A stretch of 64,000 nucleotides of DNA from Desulfovibrio sp. DV (GTDB lineage Bacteria > Desulfobacterota > Desulfovibrionia > Desulfovibrionales > Desulfovibrionaceae). The position numbers were made by a program, and so were the translations under genes. The stretch covers positions 1-64,000 of the forward strand of contig NZ_MLBG01000005.1 of the NCBI RefSeq assembly GCF_001936595.1, in the 5' to 3' direction. Within the stretch, counting starts at the first letter, position 1; each line of letters opens with the position of its first letter. Shown here in pieces: positions 9,401 through 18,985 of the stretch. The notes beneath the pieces are model-generated. The model did no database searches, was not told the DNA's origin, and saw only the letters and a program-made list of their open reading frames with translations.

Positions 9401-10089
9401 ATGAATGGATTCCCATATGAAACACAGATGATGATACGCTTATTGCTGGCCCTGATCTGTGGCTTTTGTCTTGGCTACGAGAGGGAACGGCATGGCGTCA
9501 GCGCTGGGCTTCGCACCAATATGCTCGTGTGTTTGGGCTCAGCCCTGATAATGATCATATCAAAATTTTTCATTTTCAAGACGGATGAGGCCATGGGAAA
9601 CGTGGCCATGACTTTTGATCCAACGCGCATTGCGGCTCAGATCGTGACCGGCGTCGGTTTCCTCGGAGCCGGAGTCATCCTCAAAGACAAGGGCTCTATC
9701 CGAGGCCTGACCACAGCGGCCACCCTGTGGTTTAATGCGGGCGTTGGCATGGCGCTCGGGGCTGGCATGATATTTATCCCATTGTTTTGCACAGCAATGG
9801 GACTGGCCGCGTTGACTGTTCTGAAACGATTTCAGAAAAAAATACGGCGCGACACCTTCAGAGTGTTGACCGTTACCTGCCAGGAGTCGGAACGGCCCCT
9901 GGAATCGCTGTTGGCTATTTTTTTTCAGAACGGAAACTGGGCATTGAGTCTCTCAATCTGGACAAGGTCCGGGGCGGCCTGTCCACCTATCGGTTCAATC
10001 TCAGATGCGACTGGTCAGATATGGATTCCATCATCACGCTTCGCGATTTGGCTGCATTTGAGTTTGTCAGCAAAATAAAACTCACCTAG
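9401..10089 (+). CDS. mgtC: MgtC family membrane protein, frameshifted in T8 run
   Basis: An inner-membrane protein of the MgtC/SapB family, linked in other bacteria to growth at low magnesium and control of membrane ATP synthase. Typical blocks are GYERERHGVSAGLRTNML and VTGVGFLGAGVILKDKGSIR. The first 173 residues read in one frame to a run of eight T (9918-9925). The expected C-terminal ACT-like part (SERKLGIESLNLDKV... to 10089) continues in the -1 frame. Joined there the product would be 229 residues, the normal family length. Read without a shift it ends at 10078 with an unrelated tail. Start set by AGGA eight bases upstream. The cause could be sequence error, mutation, or slippage on T TTT TTT. 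Confidence 0.8.
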
Positions 10090-10579
10090 CAGCAACGCTG
10101 CATCCTCCCTCATGCCGCCTGTCTGCCCCATGTTCTTTTACGAAGCATGGTTTTGGTCGTCGAGTCGGCCAAAATGGGCCTGGGGCCTCGTCGGGTGCCC
10201 CCACGGCCGGCGGCAGCCACCGGGCTCCAGGGCCGCAATGCCGCGAAAGGCCCCCTGCGGCGGCACGACGCCGGCCAGCCGCCCCTTTGCAGACAGCAAA
10301 AGCAGGCCGGGCGGCATCGGGCCCCCTGCCCGTGCGACTTGGTGTTATAACGAGACGATAATCCTAGGCTTGGCTGTTAAATGGGGGTAATGTGAACGTG
10401 TCGGGCCTCTACAAAAAGGCCTGAAAATCGGCCACCTGTCTTCCGGAAATGACGCAGGCCGGGCGGTTTTCTGGGTGCGCCCGCCGGTTTCCGAAACAGT
10501 GCCGTACCCAGCCGGGGTGTCCTGCAGTCTGTTGCGGCGCATCATGGCATTCCTCAAGGTTTTCACAGGAGTGAAGGTC
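10090..10579. other. Non-coding region before the efflux operon
   Basis: About 490 bases. No supported gene; short frames here have no ribosome-binding site or family. An AT-rich core at 10340-10400 is the likeliest place for the promoter of the HlyD/ABC operon, but no well-spaced -35/-10 pair could be fixed. Confidence 0.45.
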
Positions 10580-11671
10580 ATGCCGTCCACATCTTTGAAG
10601 CGTTGGCTTCTCTATTCGGGAATCCTGGCCTGCCTCGGCGGCGCCGCCCTCGCCTGGTATTTCTATGCCAAACCCGCTGCAACCATCGGCTTTGCCTCAG
10701 GAAACGGCCGCATCGAGGCCACAGAGGTGCTCATCTCCACCAAACTGGCCGGACGACTGGCCACGGTCCTGGCCAAGGAAGGGGATGACGTCGCCCAGGG
10801 GCAGGTGTTGGCCCAGATGGACACCACGGTCCTGGAGGCCAATCTGCGCGAGGCCAAGGCCGCCATCGGCCAGGCGACGTCCAGGAAAGCCAGCGCCGTT
10901 GCCGCGGTCGACCAGCGGCAAAGCGAAATCGCTGCGGCCGAGGCCCTGGTGGCCCAACGCATAAGCCAGTTGCATCTCTCGGCCAAAGAGGAAAAGCGGA
11001 CCCGGCAACTCTACCAGGGCGACTTCATCACCGGCGAAAAAATGGACGTGGACAAGACCACCACGGAAACCAACAACGCCCAGGTGATCGCGGCCAAAGC
11101 CCAGCTCCAGGGGGCCCAGGCCGCCCTGGAAGCGGCCAAGGCCGGGGTCCTCGAGGCCCAGGCCGCCATCGAGGCAGCCATGGCCCAGGCTGCCCGGTAT
11201 CAGGCCGACATCGAGGACTCCACCCTGACCGCGCCAATTAACGGCAGAGTGCTCTACCGGCTGGCCGAGCCGGGCGAGGTGCTGGGTGTCGGCGGCCATG
11301 TCCTGACCCTGCTCGATTTAAGCGACGTCTACATGACCATGTTTTTGCCCACCTCCCAGGCCGGCCGGATTGCCCTGGGGGCCCAGGCGCGCATCGTGCT
11401 GGACGTTCGCCCGGATGTGTCCATCCCGGCCCAGGTCACCTTTGTGTCGCCCCAGGCCCAGTTTACGCCCAAGGCCGTGGAAACCCACTCCGAACGCGAG
11501 AAGCTCATGTTCCGGATCAAGGTCACGATCCCGCCGGAACTGTTGCTGGCCTATGCCAGACAGGTGAAAACCGGCCTGCCCGGCGTGGCCACCGTGCGCC
11601 TTGACCCCGACGCCCCCTGGCCGGCAACCATGCCGCCCCTGGTTGGCGAAAAGAAGAAGACCGGCCAATGA
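10580..11671 (+). CDS. HlyD-family periplasmic adaptor (YhiI-like)
   Basis: A 363-residue membrane-fusion protein. A single N-terminal membrane anchor ([20 protein letters not shown]) is followed by the first biotinyl-lipoyl half ([19 protein letters not shown]), a long alpha-helical hairpin rich in Ala, Gln and Glu (about 100-215), the second lipoyl half ([18 protein letters not shown]) and beta-barrel domains. It should link an inner-membrane pump to an outer-membrane channel. The stop overlaps the start of the next ABC gene by four bases (ATGA), so the two are translationally coupled. AGGAG eight bases upstream fixes the start; two upstream in-frame codons lack one. Confidence 0.9.
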   Translation: MPSTSLKRWLLYSGILACLGGAALAWYFYAKPAATIGFASGNGRIEATEVLISTKLAGRLATVLAKEGDDVAQGQVLAQMDTTVLEANLREAKAAIGQATSRKASAVAAVDQRQSEIAAAEALVAQRISQLHLSAKEEKRTRQLYQGDFITGEKMDVDKTTTETNNAQVIAAKAQLQGAQAALEAAKAGVLEAQAAIEAAMAQAARYQADIEDSTLTAPINGRVLYRLAEPGEVLGVGGHVLTLLDLSDVYMTMFLPTSQAGRIALGAQARIVLDVRPDVSIPAQVTFVSPQAQFTPKAVETHSEREKLMFRIKVTIPPELLLAYARQVKTGLPGVATVRLDPDAPWPATMPPLVGEKKKTGQ

Positions 11672-14415
11672 CGTCCCCCGGCGTTGCCCGGCTGGCCGGC
11701 GTGTCCTTGCGCTATGGGAAAACCACAGCCCTGGACGCCATCGACCTGGAGATCCCGTCCGGCTGCATGGCCGGCCTGATCGGCCCGGACGGTGTTGGCA
11801 AATCAAGCCTCCTGGCCCTTGTTTCCGGCGCACGCCGCATCCAGGCCGGCACCGTGGCCGTGCTTGGCGGCGACATGGCCGATGCCGGCCACCGAAACGC
11901 CCTTTGCCCGCGCATCGCCTACATGCCCCAGGGCCTGGGCAAGAATCTGTATGCAGCCCTTTCCGTTACCGAGAACCTGACGTTTTTCGGCCGTCTCTTC
12001 GGCCAGGACCGGGCCGAGCGGGAAGAACGCATTGCCACGCTGTTGGCCGCAACCGGGCTGGCCGCCTTTGCCGACCGCCCGGCCGGCAAACTCTCAGGCG
12101 GCATGAAGCAGAAACTCGGCCTGTGCTGCGCCCTGATCCACGATCCCGACCTGCTGATCCTGGATGAGCCGACCACCGGCGTGGACCCCCTGTCCCGGCG
12201 GCAGTTCTGGCGGCTGATCCAAACCATCCGGGCCGGACGTCCGGGCATGAGCGTGCTGGTGGCCACGGCCTACATGGAAGAGGCCGAGAGCTTTGACTGG
12301 CTGGCGGCCATGGATGCCGGGCGCATCCTGGCCCAGGGCAGCCCGCAGGAGCTGTTGGACCACACGAAAACACCCGACCTTGAGACGGCTTTTATCGAAC
12401 TGTTGCCCCAAGACAAGCGCCAGGGGCATAAGGCCCTGGTCGTCCCGCCGTTTGTGGTCCGGGAGGGCGAGCCGCCGGCCATTGTCGCCAAGGGCCTGAC
12501 CATCCGTTTCGGCACGTTTACAGCCGTGGACCATGTGGATTTCGAGATCCGGCGCGGCGAGATCTTCGGGTTTCTCGGCTCCAACGGCTGCGGCAAGACC
12601 ACGACCATGAAAATGCTGACCGGCCTTTTGCCGCCAAGCGAAGGGGAGGCCATGCTCTTTGGGCAAAAGGCCGATGCCCATAATCTGGAAACGCGCAAGC
12701 GCGTCGGCTTCATGACCCAGGCCTTTTCGCTCTACAGCGAGTTGACCGTACGCCAAAACCTCACCCTGCACGCCCAGCTCTTCCACCTGCCAACGGCCGA
12801 AATTGCCCCGCGCGTGGCCGAGATGCTGACCCGGTTTGATCTGACCGATCAGGCCGACACCCTGCCGGACCAACTGCCCCTTGGCCTGCGCCAACGCCTG
12901 TCCCTGGCCGTGGCCGTCATCCACCGGCCCGAGATGCTGATCCTGGACGAGCCGACCTCCGGGGTGGACCCCGTGGCCCGGGACAGTTTCTGGGAGCTTT
13001 TGATCGATCTCTCCCGCAACCAGGGCGTTACCATCTTTATTTCCACCCATTTCATGAACGAAGGCGAACGCTGCGACCGGATTTCCCTGATGCATGCCGG
13101 CCGGGTGCTGGCCAGCGACACCCCGGCGAAGCTGGTCGAGCAGCGCGGCAAGTCCAACCTGGAGGACGCGTTCATCGACTGCCTGGAGGAAGCGACCGGC
13201 AAGGAACAGACGGCCGTCCCGGACCGGCCTGCGGCAGCCCCCTCGCCGCCGCCCCAGGCCAGCCCCCGGACAGGCTCATACGACCTCCGTCGCAGCCTGC
13301 TGCGCCTGTGGGCCTACGCCGACCACGAGACGCGGGAGATGCTGCGCGATCCGGTCCGGCTGGTCGTTTCCCTGCTCGGGTCGGTGCTGCTGCTGTTTGT
13401 CCTGGGCTATGGCATCACCTTTGATGTGGAGAATCTCAAATTTGCCGTTCTGGATCGGGACCAGTCGCCGGAAAGCCGGGACTACATCCAAAACATGGCC
13501 GGCTCCCGCTATTTTATCGAGCAGCCGCCCCTGGCCGACGCCGCCGAACTCGACCGGCGCATGGCCGGGGGGGACCTGAGTCTGGCCCTGTCCATCCCGC
13601 CGGACTTTGGCAAGGATCTGCGGCGGGGACGGGTGGTTGAAATAGGCGTCTGGGTGGACGGGGCCATGCCCTTTCGCGGGGAAACCGTGCGCGGCTATAT
13701 TGAGGGATTAAACACCCTGTACCTGCAGCAACTGGCCCTTCGCACCCAGGGCGTCGTCACCGGGATGCCGGCGGCCGGCACGCAGGTGCGCTACCGCTAC
13801 AACCAGGATTTCCGCAGCCTCTACGCCATGGTTCCCGGGGTCATCCCCTTGATGCTGATCTTTATTCCGTCGATCATGATGGCCCTTGGGGTGGTGCGCG
13901 AGAAGGAACTGGGTTCCATTACCAACCTCTACGTCACGCCGGTGACCCGGCTGGAATTTCTTCTCGGCAAGCAACTGCCCTATGTGGCCGTCAGCATGGT
14001 CAGTTACTTCGGGATGATGGCCGTTTCCGTTTTCGTCTTCGAGGTGCCGCTCAAGGGCAGTTTCCTGCTCCTGAGCGGCGCCGCCCTGGTCTTCGTGACG
14101 GTCACCACCGACATTGGCCTGCTGATCTCCTCGTTTGCCAAAACCCAGATAGCCGCCCTGGCCCTGACAGCCATTTCGACCCTGCTGGTCACGGTCACGT
14201 TTTCGGGCCTGACCACCCCGGTTTCCTCCCTGCAAGGACCGGGGGCGTTTCTCGGGGCGGTCTTTCCAGTCACCTTTTTCATCAATATCTGTCGGGGAAT
14301 TTTTACCAAGGCCCTGGGCTTTGGGGAGCTTTGGCCCAACTTTCTGGCCCTGGCCGCCTACGCCCCGGCCCTGACCCTGTTAAGCGTCGCGTTACTGCCC
14401 AAACAGGAGAAATGA
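11668..14415 (+). CDS. Fused ABC-ABC-permease transporter (RbbA-like)
   Basis: A 915-residue fusion of two ATPase domains and an ABC-2 permease, the architecture and size of E. coli RbbA. ATPase 1 has Walker [10 protein letters not shown] (39-47), signature [11 protein letters not shown] and Walker [14 protein letters not shown]. ATPase 2 (from about 270) has GSNGCGKTT and [13 protein letters not shown], but its signature is altered to LPLGLRQRL. The permease part (from about 555) has one N-terminal helix, a large periplasmic domain and five or six C-terminal helices. It lies between an HlyD adaptor and a second permease, as in yhiI-rbbA-yhhJ. Export of a drug or other hydrophobic compound is likely; the substrate is unknown. 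Confidence 0.92.
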   Translation: MTSPGVARLAGVSLRYGKTTALDAIDLEIPSGCMAGLIGPDGVGKSSLLALVSGARRIQAGTVAVLGGDMADAGHRNALCPRIAYMPQGLGKNLYAALSVTENLTFFGRLFGQDRAEREERIATLLAATGLAAFADRPAGKLSGGMKQKLGLCCALIHDPDLLILDEPTTGVDPLSRRQFWRLIQTIRAGRPGMSVLVATAYMEEAESFDWLAAMDAGRILAQGSPQELLDHTKTPDLETAFIELLPQDKRQGHKALVVPPFVVREGEPPAIVAKGLTIRFGTFTAVDHVDFEIRRGEIFGFLGSNGCGKTTTMKMLTGLLPPSEGEAMLFGQKADAHNLETRKRVGFMTQAFSLYSELTVRQNLTLHAQLFHLPTAEIAPRVAEMLTRFDLTDQADTLPDQLPLGLRQRLSLAVAVIHRPEMLILDEPTSGVDPVARDSFWELLIDLSRNQGVTIFISTHFMNEGERCDRISLMHAGRVLASDTPAKLVEQRGKSNLEDAFIDCLEEATGKEQTAVPDRPAAAPSPPPQASPRTGSYDLRRSLLRLWAYADHETREMLRDPVRLVVSLLGSVLLLFVLGYGITFDVENLKFAVLDRDQSPESRDYIQNMAGSRYFIEQPPLADAAELDRRMAGGDLSLALSIPPDFGKDLRRGRVVEIGVWVDGAMPFRGETVRGYIEGLNTLYLQQLALRTQGVVTGMPAAGTQVRYRYNQDFRSLYAMVPGVIPLMLIFIPSIMMALGVVREKELGSITNLYVTPVTRLEFLLGKQLPYVAVSMVSYFGMMAVSVFVFEVPLKGSFLLLSGAALVFVTVTTDIGLLISSFAKTQIAALALTAISTLLVTVTFSGLTTPVSSLQGPGAFLGAVFPVTFFINICRGIFTKALGFGELWPNFLALAAYAPALTLLSVALLPKQEK

Positions 14416-14417
14416 CC

Positions 14418-15542
14418 ATGCGCCGTCTGGTCAATATCTACCGGCTGGGGACCAAGGAGTTTTACAGCCTGTGGCACGACAAGATCCTGCTGGTCGTCAT
14501 CTGCTGGGTCTTTACCGGCGGCATCTATGTGATCGGCACGGCCACCTCCCAGGAATTGCACAATGCCCCCATCGCCATTGTGGACGAAGATGCCTCCAGC
14601 CTCTCGGTGCGCCTCATCCAGGCCTTTTACGGTCCATACTTCCAGACGCCCAGTCTCATCCCCTTGACGGCCATGGACCATGAGCTCGATGCCGGGCGCT
14701 CCATCTTTGTCCTCGACATCCCGCCGGATTTCGAGCGGGACGTGCTGGCCGGCAAACAGCCCGACATCCAGGTCAATATCGACGCCACCTGCATGTCCCA
14801 GGCCTTTATCGGCGCGGTCTACATTCAAAACATCCTTGCCAATGAAGTGGCGGCCTTCGTCGCCTGGGGCCAGGAGACGCCAAAATCGCCCATCACCCTG
14901 GCCACCCGCGTCAAGTTCAATCCCAACCTGACCAGTTCGTGGTTTGGCAGCGTCATGGAAATCATCAACAACATCACCCTGCTCTCCATCCTGCTCGTGG
15001 GCACGGCCCTGGTGCGCGAGCGCGAGCACGGGACCCTGGAACATCTGCTGGTCATGCCGCTTTCGGCCACGGAAATCTTGCTGGCCAAGATCTGGCCCAC
15101 AAGCCTCGTCATCCTGGTGTCCGTCACGATCTCCCTGTACGGCGTTGTCCGGGGAGCCCTTGGCGTGCCGCTGGCCGGGTCCATCCCCTTGTTTCTTTGC
15201 GGAACATTGCTGCAATTTTTCGCCACCGCCTGCATCGGTATTTTCCTGGGCACGATTTCGCGCAACATGCCGCAATTCGGGCTGCTCATGATCCTGGTCA
15301 TTTTGCCGCTGCAAATGCTCTCCGGCAGCATCAGCCCGCGCGAGAGCATGCCTGTTGCCGTCCAGGACATCATGCTGGCCGCACCGACCACCCATTTCGT
15401 CAATCTGGCCCAGGCGATTTTGTATCGCGGTGCGGATTTCAGTCTGGTATGGCCGCGCTTTGTCGCCATTGCCGCCATCGGCGCAGTGTTTTTCGGGCTG
15501 GCCCTGGCGCTTTTCCGCCGGAGTCTGGCCCAGTCACGCTAA
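14418..15542 (+). CDS. ABC-2 type permease (YhhJ-like)
   Basis: Third gene of the efflux operon, 374 residues. It has one membrane helix near the N-terminus (ILLVVICWVFTGGIYVI), a periplasmic domain of about 150 residues and five C-terminal helices with the ABC-2 phrase TALVREREHGTLEHLLVMP. It should pair with the permease half of the upstream fusion to form the membrane channel. ATG 14412 overlaps the previous stop but is only two bases from AGGAG; ATG 14418 is eight bases from it and is preferred. Confidence 0.9.
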   Translation: MRRLVNIYRLGTKEFYSLWHDKILLVVICWVFTGGIYVIGTATSQELHNAPIAIVDEDASSLSVRLIQAFYGPYFQTPSLIPLTAMDHELDAGRSIFVLDIPPDFERDVLAGKQPDIQVNIDATCMSQAFIGAVYIQNILANEVAAFVAWGQETPKSPITLATRVKFNPNLTSSWFGSVMEIINNITLLSILLVGTALVREREHGTLEHLLVMPLSATEILLAKIWPTSLVILVSVTISLYGVVRGALGVPLAGSIPLFLCGTLLQFFATACIGIFLGTISRNMPQFGLLMILVILPLQMLSGSISPRESMPVAVQDIMLAAPTTHFVNLAQAILYRGADFSLVWPRFVAIAAIGAVFFGLALALFRRSLAQSR

Positions 15543-15628
15543 GGTGCCGGCCGACGCGTTGCCTGCGACGGCAGGCGAAACAGACTTGGCCCGTTTGGCG
15601 GCCAACTCCGACAGGAGGGAGAACAGAC

Positions 15629-16420
15629 ATGCACATCGATCTGACTGGAAAATTGGCCATCGTCACCGGCTCGACTGCTGGCATCGGATTGGCAATCGCC
15701 AAGGGGCTCGCCGCAAGCGGCGCAACGGTCGTTGTCAACGGCCGCTCGAAACAGGCGGTCGAAAGCGCCCTGGAAAAGCTCGCCCGCGACCTTCCTCCGG
15801 GCCGGCTGCTCGGATTCCCCGGCGACCTAGGCGACGCCAAGGGCTGCCAGGCCCTGGTCGCCGCCCATCCGGATTGCGATATTCTCGTCAACAACCTGGG
15901 GATTTACGGACTGCAGGATTTCTTTGAGATCCCGGATTCGGAGTGGACCCGCTTCTTTGAAACAAACGTCATGTCCGGGGTGCGCCTGTCCCGGGCCTAT
16001 CTGCCCCAGATGGCAAAAAAAGGCTGGGGCCGGGTGGTGTTCCTGTCCTCGGAGTCCGCGCTCAACATCCCGGCGGAGATGATCCACTACGGCTTTACCA
16101 AAACCGCCATGCTCTCCATCGCGCGCGGCCTGGCCAAGCGGATGGCCGGCACCGGCGTCACGGTCAATTCGGTGCTGCCCGGCCCGACCCTGTCCGACGG
16201 CCTGGCCGCCATGCTGGGCGATGCGGCGGCCGCCAAGGGGCAAAGCATCGAAGAGGCGGCAACGGCTTTCGTCATGGCCAATCGCCCCTCCTCGCTGCTG
16301 CGCCGGGCCGCGACGGTCGAAGAAGTCGCCAACATGGTCGTCTATGCCTGCTCCAAGCAGGCTTCCGCCACCACCGGGGCCGCCTTGCGGGTGGACGGCG
16401 GCGTGGTCGAGTGCCTGTAG
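15629..16420 (+). CDS. Short-chain dehydrogenase/reductase
   Basis: A classical SDR of 263 residues. Cofactor motif TGSTAGIG (about 13-20), the NNLG block, the catalytic serine in FLSSESA, and Y-x-x-x-K as YGFTK. The residue context (VVVNGRSK) after beta-2 suggests NADP(H). It should oxidise or reduce an alcohol/carbonyl; the substrate is not evident. An AGGAGGGA ribosome-binding site lies eight bases before the start. It begins 86 bases after the efflux operon on the same strand and could be co-transcribed with it. Confidence 0.9.
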   Translation: MHIDLTGKLAIVTGSTAGIGLAIAKGLAASGATVVVNGRSKQAVESALEKLARDLPPGRLLGFPGDLGDAKGCQALVAAHPDCDILVNNLGIYGLQDFFEIPDSEWTRFFETNVMSGVRLSRAYLPQMAKKGWGRVVFLSSESALNIPAEMIHYGFTKTAMLSIARGLAKRMAGTGVTVNSVLPGPTLSDGLAAMLGDAAAAKGQSIEEAATAFVMANRPSSLLRRAATVEEVANMVVYACSKQASATTGAALRVDGGVVECL

Positions 16421-16437
16421 GAGCCTTGGCCGGGCAA

Positions 16438-16470
16438 CGAGCCTGCCTCTGAAAATGCAGGGCAGGCTCG
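16438..16470. terminator. Hairpin between convergent SDR and kinase genes
   Basis: CGAGCCTGCC (16438-16447) pairs perfectly with GGCAGGCTCG (16461-16470). There is no T run on either side, so it is a strong hairpin of terminator-like position rather than a standard intrinsic terminator. Confidence 0.4.
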
Positions 16471-16553
16471 CCGCGGCCTGGCGGCAGGACCGGCTGGCAG
16501 CCAGGCCGCGGCGGATCTGGCGCAGGCTTCTCCGTATGCCTTGCCCGCCGCCG

Positions 16554-18566
16554 TTACTCCGCCAGGGGAAAAAGGAAATCGAACGTCGAGCCCTGGCCGG
16601 GTGTGGAGCTGACCCGGATGGTTCCGCCCAGGCGTTCCACCTCGGCCTTGACCGCAGACAGCCCCACCCCGCGGCCGGACAAGGCGCTCACTTCTTCCTT
16701 GGTGGAAAACGAATCGGCAAAGAGCAGGCCGTAAACCTCCTGCGGGGCCATGTCCCGGGCCTTGGCCGGGGAGACAAGGCCCTTGGCCACGGCCAGTTGC
16801 AACACCCTGGCCGCGTCTATGCCCTGCCCGTCGTCAGACACCCGCAGGCAGACCGTATCGCCGGATTGCTCGATGACGCAGGCAATGCGCCCCTGCTCGC
16901 GCTTGCCATTCTCCAGACGGTCCTCGGGCGTTTCAATGCCATGGTCGATCATGTTGCGGATGACGTGGACCAGGGACTTGACGAATTTCTGGACGAGCTC
17001 CTTTTCCACGAACACGTCATCACCGCTGACGCGAAGCGGTTCGACCGACTTGCCCAAACGGGCGGCCAGGGCCTGGAGATAGTCCTGGTATTCGGCCACC
17101 AGGCTTTTTAAGGGGCAAAGCCGCAGCCGGCGCAGGGCCAGCAGGATGCCCCGGCGCTCGGGGCCATCCGGCAGGCCAGCCACCTGGGCCTCGACAGCCT
17201 GCACCATTTCCGCACTGACCTGGAACCGTTCGTCCTTCTCGAAAAAGGACTTGCCGAGGATATCCGCCAGGATGTTCACATCATCCCGGGCGATGGCCCG
17301 GCCATCCCAGCCGGCCACGATCCCGGCGAGCGACTCCTGGTCCGGGGCCTCGGGCCGGGCGACCAGTGCGGCCAGCTCGTCCTCAATGACGTGCAGATTG
17401 GCGGCCGTATTGTGCAGGCCCAATTGGGCGAAATCGCCCTTGTAGGTGTGCATCAAACGGAAAATCTCGGCCAGGGCCGCCCTGGGCTCGGCAATCTCCT
17501 GGGCCATGGCCCGGGCCTCGCCCGGGACGAAACGGTAAAATTCCTCAAGGGCCAGATTGACGTCGGATTGTTTGGTCAGGGCCTTGGCCACCATCTTGAC
17601 GTTGTTGCGCTCCTCGGTCATGCGCGCTTCAAGCTTTCGTTTCTCGGTGACGTCCGTCAAAATCAGCATCATCTTTTTGTGGTCGCCGTGGGGAATGATC
17701 TTGTAGGCCACGCTGACGGTCTTGCCGTAGATGCCGAACTCCGGCGGCAACAGGGAGAGGTAGACCTTTTCCCGCAGGGACTTGCCCGAGGCAAAGATGC
17801 TCTCGAACACCCGGGCCATGGTCTGGATGGTTTCCGGGGAAACATGCTTGGCCATGAGCTCCAGGAAATTGCGGCCCTCCATGGGCACGCGAAAGATCTG
17901 GACGCATTCCAGACTGTATTCGCCGGACACGGCCAGATCCTGTCCGAACGACAAAAAGCCCTGGCCGGCGTTGTCCATGAGGTTTTTTATCGACTCGTTT
18001 TTCTCGCGCAGCTCCAGGCTTTTCTCCTCGATCTGCCGGCGGTTGCGGATCTCGGTCTCGTTGGCCTCGTGCAGGATCTCTTTTTGCCGCTTTAAAAGTT
18101 TGATCTCCACTTCCCTGTTCTGCGACAGCTCGATCATGAAGCGTTTGACGCTGACCACGCCGGAGAACTTCTCATTCTCGGTGATGACCACGAGGTCGTA
18201 GAGCTGGTCATGGGGTCGGTTCATGGCAATGAGGCCGATGGTGGCGATATCCACCGAGACATCCACCACCAGCGGCTGGGTGTTCATGATGAGCTTGATG
18301 GGCCGGCTCATGAACAGGTCCCGGCCATAGAGCGTGCCGATCTTCTGGTAGAAATCGTTGCGCATGATCAGGCCGGCCGGGGCGTGGTTCTCCACGATGA
18401 CCACCCCTTCGGCGCTTGGATGCTCGGTGAAAAAGCGGTGCACCGCCAGACCCGGGTCAGCCGCCGCAAAGGTCCGGGTCTGCTCCACCAGATTGCCGAT
18501 GGATTGGTCTTCGGCCGAGTACGCCTCCTGGTCCATGTCCAGGTCCTTCAAGGCTGTCGCTTCCAT
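16554..18566 (-). CDS. CheA-like hybrid sensor: CBS-like, PAS-like, Hpt and kinase domains
   Basis: 670 residues, probably cytoplasmic since no membrane segment is seen. Order: CBS-like N-terminal region (about 20-145), coiled coil (150-195), PAS-like segment beginning NAGQGFLSF (198-310), Hpt-like helix with LMHTYKGDF and candidate phospho-His373, then a GHKL ATPase with N box HVIRNMIDHG, G1 DDGQGID and G2 GRGVGLSAV. It lacks the CheW-binding domain of CheA. It should autophosphorylate on the Hpt histidine and pass phosphate to the CheY-like protein encoded 43 bases upstream. It is the last of four minus-strand signalling genes. Confidence 0.87.
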   Translation of the reverse strand: MEATALKDLDMDQEAYSAEDQSIGNLVEQTRTFAAADPGLAVHRFFTEHPSAEGVVIVENHAPAGLIMRNDFYQKIGTLYGRDLFMSRPIKLIMNTQPLVVDVSVDIATIGLIAMNRPHDQLYDLVVITENEKFSGVVSVKRFMIELSQNREVEIKLLKRQKEILHEANETEIRNRRQIEEKSLELREKNESIKNLMDNAGQGFLSFGQDLAVSGEYSLECVQIFRVPMEGRNFLELMAKHVSPETIQTMARVFESIFASGKSLREKVYLSLLPPEFGIYGKTVSVAYKIIPHGDHKKMMLILTDVTEKRKLEARMTEERNNVKMVAKALTKQSDVNLALEEFYRFVPGEARAMAQEIAEPRAALAEIFRLMHTYKGDFAQLGLHNTAANLHVIEDELAALVARPEAPDQESLAGIVAGWDGRAIARDDVNILADILGKSFFEKDERFQVSAEMVQAVEAQVAGLPDGPERRGILLALRRLRLCPLKSLVAEYQDYLQALAARLGKSVEPLRVSGDDVFVEKELVQKFVKSLVHVIRNMIDHGIETPEDRLENGKREQGRIACVIEQSGDTVCLRVSDDGQGIDAARVLQLAVAKGLVSPAKARDMAPQEVYGLLFADSFSTKEEVSALSGRGVGLSAVKAEVERLGGTIRVSSTPGQGSTFDFLFPLAE

Positions 18567-18609
18567 GAACCCTCCGTACGTCAGGGTTGGGGGCTTGGGG
18601 TGGCCTGGA

Positions 18610-18972
18610 TTATTCGCTTAACAGTTCGGTCACCGCTTCCAGGACTTTTTCCGGCTCATAGGGCTTGGTGATATAGTGGCGCGCGCCGCTGTTGATCGCC
18701 TCCAGGATCTTGGCCCCCTGGCCCAGGGCGCTGATCATCATCACCCGGGCCTGGGGATCGTGGCCGAGGATGGCCTTGAGGCACTCGATGCCGTTGAGCT
18801 TGGGCATGGTGATGTCCATGGTCACCATGTCCGGCCGCAGGGACAGGTACTTCTCCAGGCCGTCCTCGCCGTTGACGCCCTCGCCCACCACTTCATGCCG
18901 GGCGCTTTGCAGGATGTTTTTGAGGCTGGTGCGGGACACGATGGAATCGTCCACAATGAGTATGCGGGCCAT
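18610..18972 (-). CDS. CheY-like single-domain response regulator
   Basis: A 120-residue receiver with no output domain. The acidic pair is D8-D9, the phosphorylation site D53 (VTMDITMP), S81 replaces the usual Thr, and K103 is in TKPYEP. It should act by binding a partner when phosphorylated. It lies between a CheX-type phosphatase gene (13 bases upstream) and a CheA-like kinase gene (43 bases downstream), so kinase, receiver and phosphatase form one unit. AAAAAGGA seven bases before the start supports the start chosen. Confidence 0.94.
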   Translation of the reverse strand: MARILIVDDSIVSRTSLKNILQSARHEVVGEGVNGEDGLEKYLSLRPDMVTMDITMPKLNGIECLKAILGHDPQARVMMISALGQGAKILEAINSGARHYITKPYEPEKVLEAVTELLSE

Positions 18973-18985
18973 GGCTGGTTCCTTT

